The notes beneath the pieces are model-generated. The model had not been told where the DNA came from. It searched no databases and worked only from the letters and a program-made list of their open reading frames with translations. Shown here in pieces: positions 12,079-15,604 of a DNA stretch of 15,604 nt. A program made the position numbers and the translations under genes. Every line of letters begins with the position of its first letter. The stretch's first letter is position 1. The DNA lies in assembly GCA_016929035.1 (NCBI GenBank), contig JAFGJP010000043.1:1-15604 (forward strand), written 5' to 3'. The stretch is from Candidatus Auribacterota bacterium (lineage in GTDB: Bacteria; Auribacterota; JAFGBW01; JAFGJP01).

Positions 12079-14207
12079 AAACATTGAGCAAGATACTGAT
12101 TGCCTTAATGCTGATTCTGGCGCTTTTCTTAATCGAACATGGAAGCGTCATGTTCAGCGACAAGATGATTATTGGCCATAACGACTGGTATTTTACTTAC
12201 ATTCCCCAGTTTATACTTTTACAGCAGAGCATCAAACAGGGCTTTCTTCCTGTCTGGACGGACAAAATAGGAGGCGGTTTTCCGTTAGCTGCTTATGGAT
12301 ATGGCAATATCTTTCATCCTTTACAAGTTCTCATTGCATGGTTGACACCTGACGAAGTCATCGGTATTAAAGTCATTTTTATATTAAGTACTCTGATCGC
12401 ATCTTTGTCAGTAATACTTGCATTAAAGTTAATAGGAATAGAGGATATTCGATTATGGATGTTAGGTGCTGTTTCCTATCATTTTACGTTTTTTTTTACA
12501 CTTGGCGAAGGCCATCTAATGCAGTTTGTCTACATGTTTGCTCCCCTGATACTGGTTCTGGCTTATAAGACAGCGTCTGAAACGGGATGGAAGCATCCGT
12601 TATGTTTCGGTTTTTTATCCGGCCTTTCTGTACTTGCTTTTTTTCCTCAGTTTCATATAAGGTTTCTGGGGCTTGTCATTTTTTCCTCTGTTTTGCTCAT
12701 ATGGATTAAAGGAAAAGACAGGATAAAAAGAACAGGGTGGCTTTTATTTTCATGCGTTCTGATCATAATCGCAGCCTTCCCTCAGATCAAGATGACTTAT
12801 GAGCTTTACAGGGTAAGCGATCTTGGTGAAAAAAACATAAGTTTTTATATCGGTAACAGCATTCCTTTTTCCTTTTGGAATTTTTTTAAGAATTACAGGA
12901 TCTATGAAGGGACTGCCAATGAGGCACTATCTGGATGGTGGCATCATGGGGGCCTGATGCCCCTTGTCTATTTCCTGGGTGTTTTTTCTTTTTTTGACAA
13001 AAACAGAAAGCTGGTTTTATGGCTGTGGACTCTTGTGCTGATTGCCGTTTTTTTTTCGTTGGGAAAGTACAACCCTTTTTATGTTTTTCTCGCCAGGCAT
13101 AAGCTGATATTCAGCCTGCGCCTGCCTGCCAGAATGCTGTATTTTTTGACAGTTGTTTTTCCCTTACTAGCTGTTATCGGAATAAGAAATCTCGTTGGAA
13201 TAAGTTCGAAAAAGTTCTTTTCTATCTTAGCTGTATATCTTTTCCTTATGCTGTTTATGAACATGCTGGCATCACTTGCGGTTATAAGCATTGAAGACTG
13301 GCGCATGCCGCTGACAGCCTTCAATCGCTTTTTTGACAAAAAAATATGGGACAGAAACTTTTTTCCAAATATGAGAAAGATGCTGCCAAGCGCAGGCTCC
13401 CTTGTTATCAGCAAAAGATTCGCTTTTGCATTCATGAACACGATTTCTGTTCCGCTTTTGATCGGAGTAGCTTCAGCTTCTGCATTTGTCATGAAAAAGA
13501 TAAAATATAGATTTCTTGTTTACAGCGTCATATTTCTTATTATTGTCGAAGGCTTGTCTTATGAAATAAGGTCTGACATAAAGAATGCATTCAAGCTTGA
13601 AGAGTACAGGCCAGCTGTTGATGTTTCCGGATTCGAGAAACTCTATACATATAAAAACTGGGATAACCGCAATAAGTTTGATCTCGGAGCAGAATCCAAT
13701 ATTTACTACGGCATTTTTTCAGGCAATACATTCCAGAGGACTTTGTATATGCATGACTACAGGGAGTTTCTTCTTCAAGCAGAAGAAGAAATAGAAAGAG
13801 GAATTTTTGATACAATACGGCTTACCGGTGTTGACGGTATTGTTTCAAGATATCCAGTTCATAATGCCTTGGAAAGAAAATACGTCGGAGAAGGTTTTTC
13901 CATTTACAGGATAGACGATGACCCTTGCATTGTCTGGCTGTATGATGGTAAGGATTATCAAAAGGCTGAAGATATAAGCATTGAAAGAGGAGCGTTCGAT
14001 TTGAAAGTAAAGTTTATTAATTCTTTAGACAATGCAGATTTGATTATTGGCAGAAACATTTTCAAGGGATTTGCTGTTTTTGTTGACGGAAAACAGCAGA
14101 AGTCGGAAAAATTCTTCTCTTTTTACAAACTGCAACATTTGCAAAAAGGCCCTCACACGATAGATATTAAGCTTTCTTTTAAAACGCTTTTCATGGATTT
14201 TCATTGA
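12075..14207 (+). CDS. YfhO-like multi-pass membrane protein (GT-C-type candidate)
   Basis: The 710-residue protein starts with a membrane segment (about 5-21), then a loop with D37 in HNDWYFTYIPQF and PVWTDKIGGGFPLAAYGYGN (59-78). This combination (Asp before an aromatic-Y-x-P run, then P-x-W, G-x-P and a second G-rich stretch) resembles the first loop of YfhO-type proteins and polyprenyl-linked GT-C transferases. About a dozen hydrophobic segments continue to about residue 510. A soluble C-terminal region of about 190 residues then follows, beginning near KNAFKLEEYRPAVDV. It ends with a beta-rich stretch (FAVFVDGKQQ..) like the YfhO C-terminal domain. The likely role is transfer of a sugar from a lipid carrier on the outer face of the inner membrane, accepting the product of the DPM/ArnC-like enzyme. 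Both the family and role are inferred from pattern. Confidence 0.7.
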   Translation: MKTLSKILIALMLILALFLIEHGSVMFSDKMIIGHNDWYFTYIPQFILLQQSIKQGFLPVWTDKIGGGFPLAAYGYGNIFHPLQVLIAWLTPDEVIGIKVIFILSTLIASLSVILALKLIGIEDIRLWMLGAVSYHFTFFFTLGEGHLMQFVYMFAPLILVLAYKTASETGWKHPLCFGFLSGLSVLAFFPQFHIRFLGLVIFSSVLLIWIKGKDRIKRTGWLLFSCVLIIIAAFPQIKMTYELYRVSDLGEKNISFYIGNSIPFSFWNFFKNYRIYEGTANEALSGWWHHGGLMPLVYFLGVFSFFDKNRKLVLWLWTLVLIAVFFSLGKYNPFYVFLARHKLIFSLRLPARMLYFLTVVFPLLAVIGIRNLVGISSKKFFSILAVYLFLMLFMNMLASLAVISIEDWRMPLTAFNRFFDKKIWDRNFFPNMRKMLPSAGSLVISKRFAFAFMNTISVPLLIGVASASAFVMKKIKYRFLVYSVIFLIIVEGLSYEIRSDIKNAFKLEEYRPAVDVSGFEKLYTYKNWDNRNKFDLGAESNIYYGIFSGNTFQRTLYMHDYREFLLQAEEEIERGIFDTIRLTGVDGIVSRYPVHNALERKYVGEGFSIYRIDDDPCIVWLYDGKDYQKAEDISIERGAFDLKVKFINSLDNADLIIGRNIFKGFAVFVDGKQQKSEKFFSFYKLQHLQKGPHTIDIKLSFKTLFMDFH

Positions 14208-14261
14208 TCAGGGCATTATAAATATATGAATATACACGAAATATGTAAATAGTGTATTGAA

Positions 14262-15218
14262 ATGAATTCAATAAAAAATCGAACGAAAATATTAACATTT
14301 TATATAATCATAACTTTGTTAATTTTATTTATGACAGACGCAGGATTGGGGCTGTTCATTTTCATGAATGATTTTGAAAATAAATTTAACTTGGAGTTTG
14401 GGCTGAAGCAAAATGAGGGTTTTAAAGAAATTAAGATTGAAGGCCATCCTTATCGAGGTTATGCATTGAAACCGGGCGTGGTCCTTAATCTTGAGCAGTA
14501 TAAAAATATTCCTCATGTTGTTGACGGCTTGGGGCATATAGTTCTTAGAGAAGATAAGGATATGTGGAAAAAGGCAAAGCAAGCGAGAGAATACAGGATA
14601 TTTTTTACTGGTGGGTCAACAACAGGGCAGCCCTGGTGTTTTTATTTAATAGATTACCTGAACAGAAAATACTCGGGCAAAAAGCGTTTCAAAGCCATCA
14701 ATGGCGGTAATGGAGGTTATACGTCTCAGGAGAATCTGTCTGACCTTATCTTTTCCGGTTTTTCATATGATCCGGATATGGTGATCGCGTATTTGCCTGT
14801 GAATGATATTAACCTGTCGGCAATGTATCCGGAATTCAAACGGGATTTCACACATTTCCGTATTCCTTTTCAGCTATTTGAAAAGAGCGGATCAACGATA
14901 GAAAAGCCTCTTTATTCTCCTAGGAAATATCCTTTTTTCTTGAAAATGATTGATATTATGAAATATAAGGAAGCGTTGATGAAATACTATAACAGCATAG
15001 ACTTGGGCAGGCATATCTATAAGCATCCACGACCTATATCAAAGGTAATCAGAACAAAGAATTTGCCGAGTTTTGATGAGACTGTGGAAGCGCTTATTGA
15101 CAATATTTATAACATGAGATTGTTATGCGAATCACGAGGCGTCAAGTTTTTGCTTATCACACAAAATATATTTCCAGACAAGAAAAAAAATTTTATGCTA
15201 CGACAGAGCCGTTTGTAA
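14262..15218 (+). CDS. SGNH/GDSL hydrolase, N-terminal part (frameshifted)
   Basis: The 318-residue reading frame has a short basic start, a membrane anchor at about 9-30, and a globular part typical of SGNH hydrolases that add or remove acyl groups on polysaccharides. Visible blocks are GHPYRGYALKPG (61-72), the nucleophile block FFTGGS119TTG, the glycine block NGGNGGYTSQE, and V180-N181-D182 (block III). The frame then runs through an A8 run (15183-15190) into about nine foreign residues and a stop at 15216-15218. The block V Asp and His are missing from this frame. They are found in the -1 frame immediately downstream, so the intact gene would be about 14262-15487 (about 408 residues). The ATG at 14262 lacks a clear ribosome binding site and follows a 54-base AT-rich gap. 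Confidence 0.75.
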   Translation: MNSIKNRTKILTFYIIITLLILFMTDAGLGLFIFMNDFENKFNLEFGLKQNEGFKEIKIEGHPYRGYALKPGVVLNLEQYKNIPHVVDGLGHIVLREDKDMWKKAKQAREYRIFFTGGSTTGQPWCFYLIDYLNRKYSGKKRFKAINGGNGGYTSQENLSDLIFSGFSYDPDMVIAYLPVNDINLSAMYPEFKRDFTHFRIPFQLFEKSGSTIEKPLYSPRKYPFFLKMIDIMKYKEALMKYYNSIDLGRHIYKHPRPISKVIRTKNLPSFDETVEALIDNIYNMRLLCESRGVKFLLITQNIFPDKKKNFMLRQSRL

Positions 15219-15487
15219 GGGAGTCTATTGAAAGAATTATATCAGATAAAAAGATTAGAGGAATCCATGTTTTGAATATGGAGGAGATCTTTCCCAACAG
15301 ATGGGATGAGTCTTCGAAAGCCCTGGTTCATCAGAAGTTTCCTGATGTGCATATGGATTACAGTAACCCTTTGAGTTATGATGCCATGCACTTTAATGAG
15401 CCGGGGTTATATCTTTTTGCAGCTTTCTTATCTGATTATCTGGAAATGACATTTTTTAAAGAAATTGGCGATAATTTTAAATATTGA
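15125..15487 (+). CDS. SGNH/GDSL hydrolase, C-terminal part in the -1 frame
   Basis: This frame continues the hydrolase encoded from 14262. Real homology should begin near 15185-15190, after the A8 run; the upstream part from the ATG at 15125 overlaps the other frame and is probably not translated as a start. The frame carries D86-A-M-H89-F-N-E-P-G (codons from 15380), the block V Asp-x-x-His expected for the catalytic triad. The preceding helices (RESIERIISDKK) and RGIHVLNMEEIF also suit the fold. Alternatives are a sequencing or assembly error in the homopolymer, a true inactivating deletion of one A, or programmed slippage producing the full protein. Confidence 0.65.
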   Translation: MRITRRQVFAYHTKYISRQEKKFYATTEPFVRESIERIISDKKIRGIHVLNMEEIFPNRWDESSKALVHQKFPDVHMDYSNPLSYDAMHFNEPGLYLFAAFLSDYLEMTFFKEIGDNFKY

Positions 15488-15494
15488 TTATTAG

Positions 15495-15502
15495 AAGGAG
15501 GT
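15495..15502 (+). promoter_or_regulatory. Perfect Shine-Dalgarno AAGGAGGT
   Basis: An eight-base match to the anti-Shine-Dalgarno complement lies four bases before the ATG at 15507. It is the strongest ribosome site in the window and supports the short reading frame at the window's end as a real gene. Confidence 0.85.
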
Positions 15503-15506
15503 AATA

Positions 15507-15604
15507 ATGTCTTGTAATGAAAAATTATTATGTCCCAAGTGTGGAAAGATTTTAATTTCAGATTTTTCAAATAGAATTGCTTACTGTTCAGATGGACATG
15601 AATA
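15507..15604 (+). CDS. Zinc-ribbon protein, truncated by window end
   Basis: Only the first 32 residues are present. They contain C9-P-K-C12-G and then C27-S-D-G-H31, a short zinc-ribbon pattern. This N-terminal ribbon (L-C-P-x-C .... Y-C-x-x-G-H) is common at the start of class I methyltransferases and related proteins in glycan clusters, so the full product may be another methyltransferase. That cannot be decided from the fragment. The start is certain from the AAGGAGGT site. Confidence 0.7.
   Translation, partial: MSCNEKLLCPKCGKILISDFSNRIAYCSDGHE

Noticed and set aside
14208..14261. Promoter in the AT-rich gap before the SGNH hydrolase gene
   Set aside because: A TATAAA-like box exists near 14217 but no convincing -35 element at proper spacing; AT richness alone is insufficient.
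1..15604. tRNA, rRNA, riboswitch or transposase genes
   Set aside because: No cloverleaf-like or rRNA-like sequence, recognisable riboswitch core or transposase motif was seen on either strand by reading.

Overview
The window is about 15.6 kb from an uncultured-type bacterium, and every convincing gene lies on the + strand. Gene content (multi-membrane glycan proteins, thioredoxin, ATGA-type operon overlaps, GTG/ATG starts, clear GGAGG sites) is bacterial. The mix of a sulfur/sulfoquinovose module, a surface-glycan operon and spacers full of short degenerate repeats resembles candidate-phylum genomes such as Omnitrophota. That placement is a low-confidence impression: there is no rRNA or other marker gene here.

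Region 1 (1-6429) looks like a sulfur and sugar-nucleotide module. It holds a DUF2061 membrane protein, two alkaline-phosphatase-superfamily (type I phosphodiesterase) enzymes on either side of a CysQ-type 3'(2'),5'-bisphosphate nucleotidase, and a UDP-sulfoquinovose synthase (SQD1/SqdB) homologue with an unusual cysteine-rich N-terminal extension. CysQ recycles the PAP left by PAPS-dependent reactions, DUF2061 genes are often found near sulfate-activation genes, and SQD1 builds a sulfonated sugar nucleotide. The shared sulfur theme is therefore supported by three genes, although no sulfate-activation or sulfotransferase gene is inside the window. A small GxxExxY (PD-(D/E)XK-like) gene sits between the first phosphodiesterase and cysQ, bracketed by a near-perfect 28-bp inverted repeat.

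Region 2 (6677-15604) looks like a glycan or glycolipid assembly operon. It runs: thioredoxin with a CPPC active site, extended-SDR sugar-nucleotide epimerase, DPM/ArnC-like membrane glycosyltransferase, SAM methyltransferase, radical SAM/SPASM protein, an unrecognised multi-pass membrane protein, a YfhO-like multi-pass protein, a membrane-anchored SGNH hydrolase broken by a frameshift at an A8 run, and the first residues of a zinc-ribbon protein. Several junctions overlap (ATGA or TGATG), so translation is probably coupled from 7018 to 9101 and from 9965 to 14207.

The most unusual signal is in the spacers. They share a small vocabulary of degenerate seven-base words. GATACAR-type words and CTATGGA-type words repeat with an exact 7-base period. 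CACAGAG/CACGAAG/CGCGAAG-type words come in triplets with a 9-10 base period. Several are arranged as inverted pairs, one arm after the upstream stop codon and the other just before the downstream start codon. One pair encloses the GxxExxY gene and another encloses only about 25 bases. In addition, a roughly 200-bp spacer is duplicated on both sides of the DUF2061 gene. No gap exceeds 300 bases without a gene, and I saw no tRNA, rRNA, CRISPR array, transposase or convincing intrinsic terminator.
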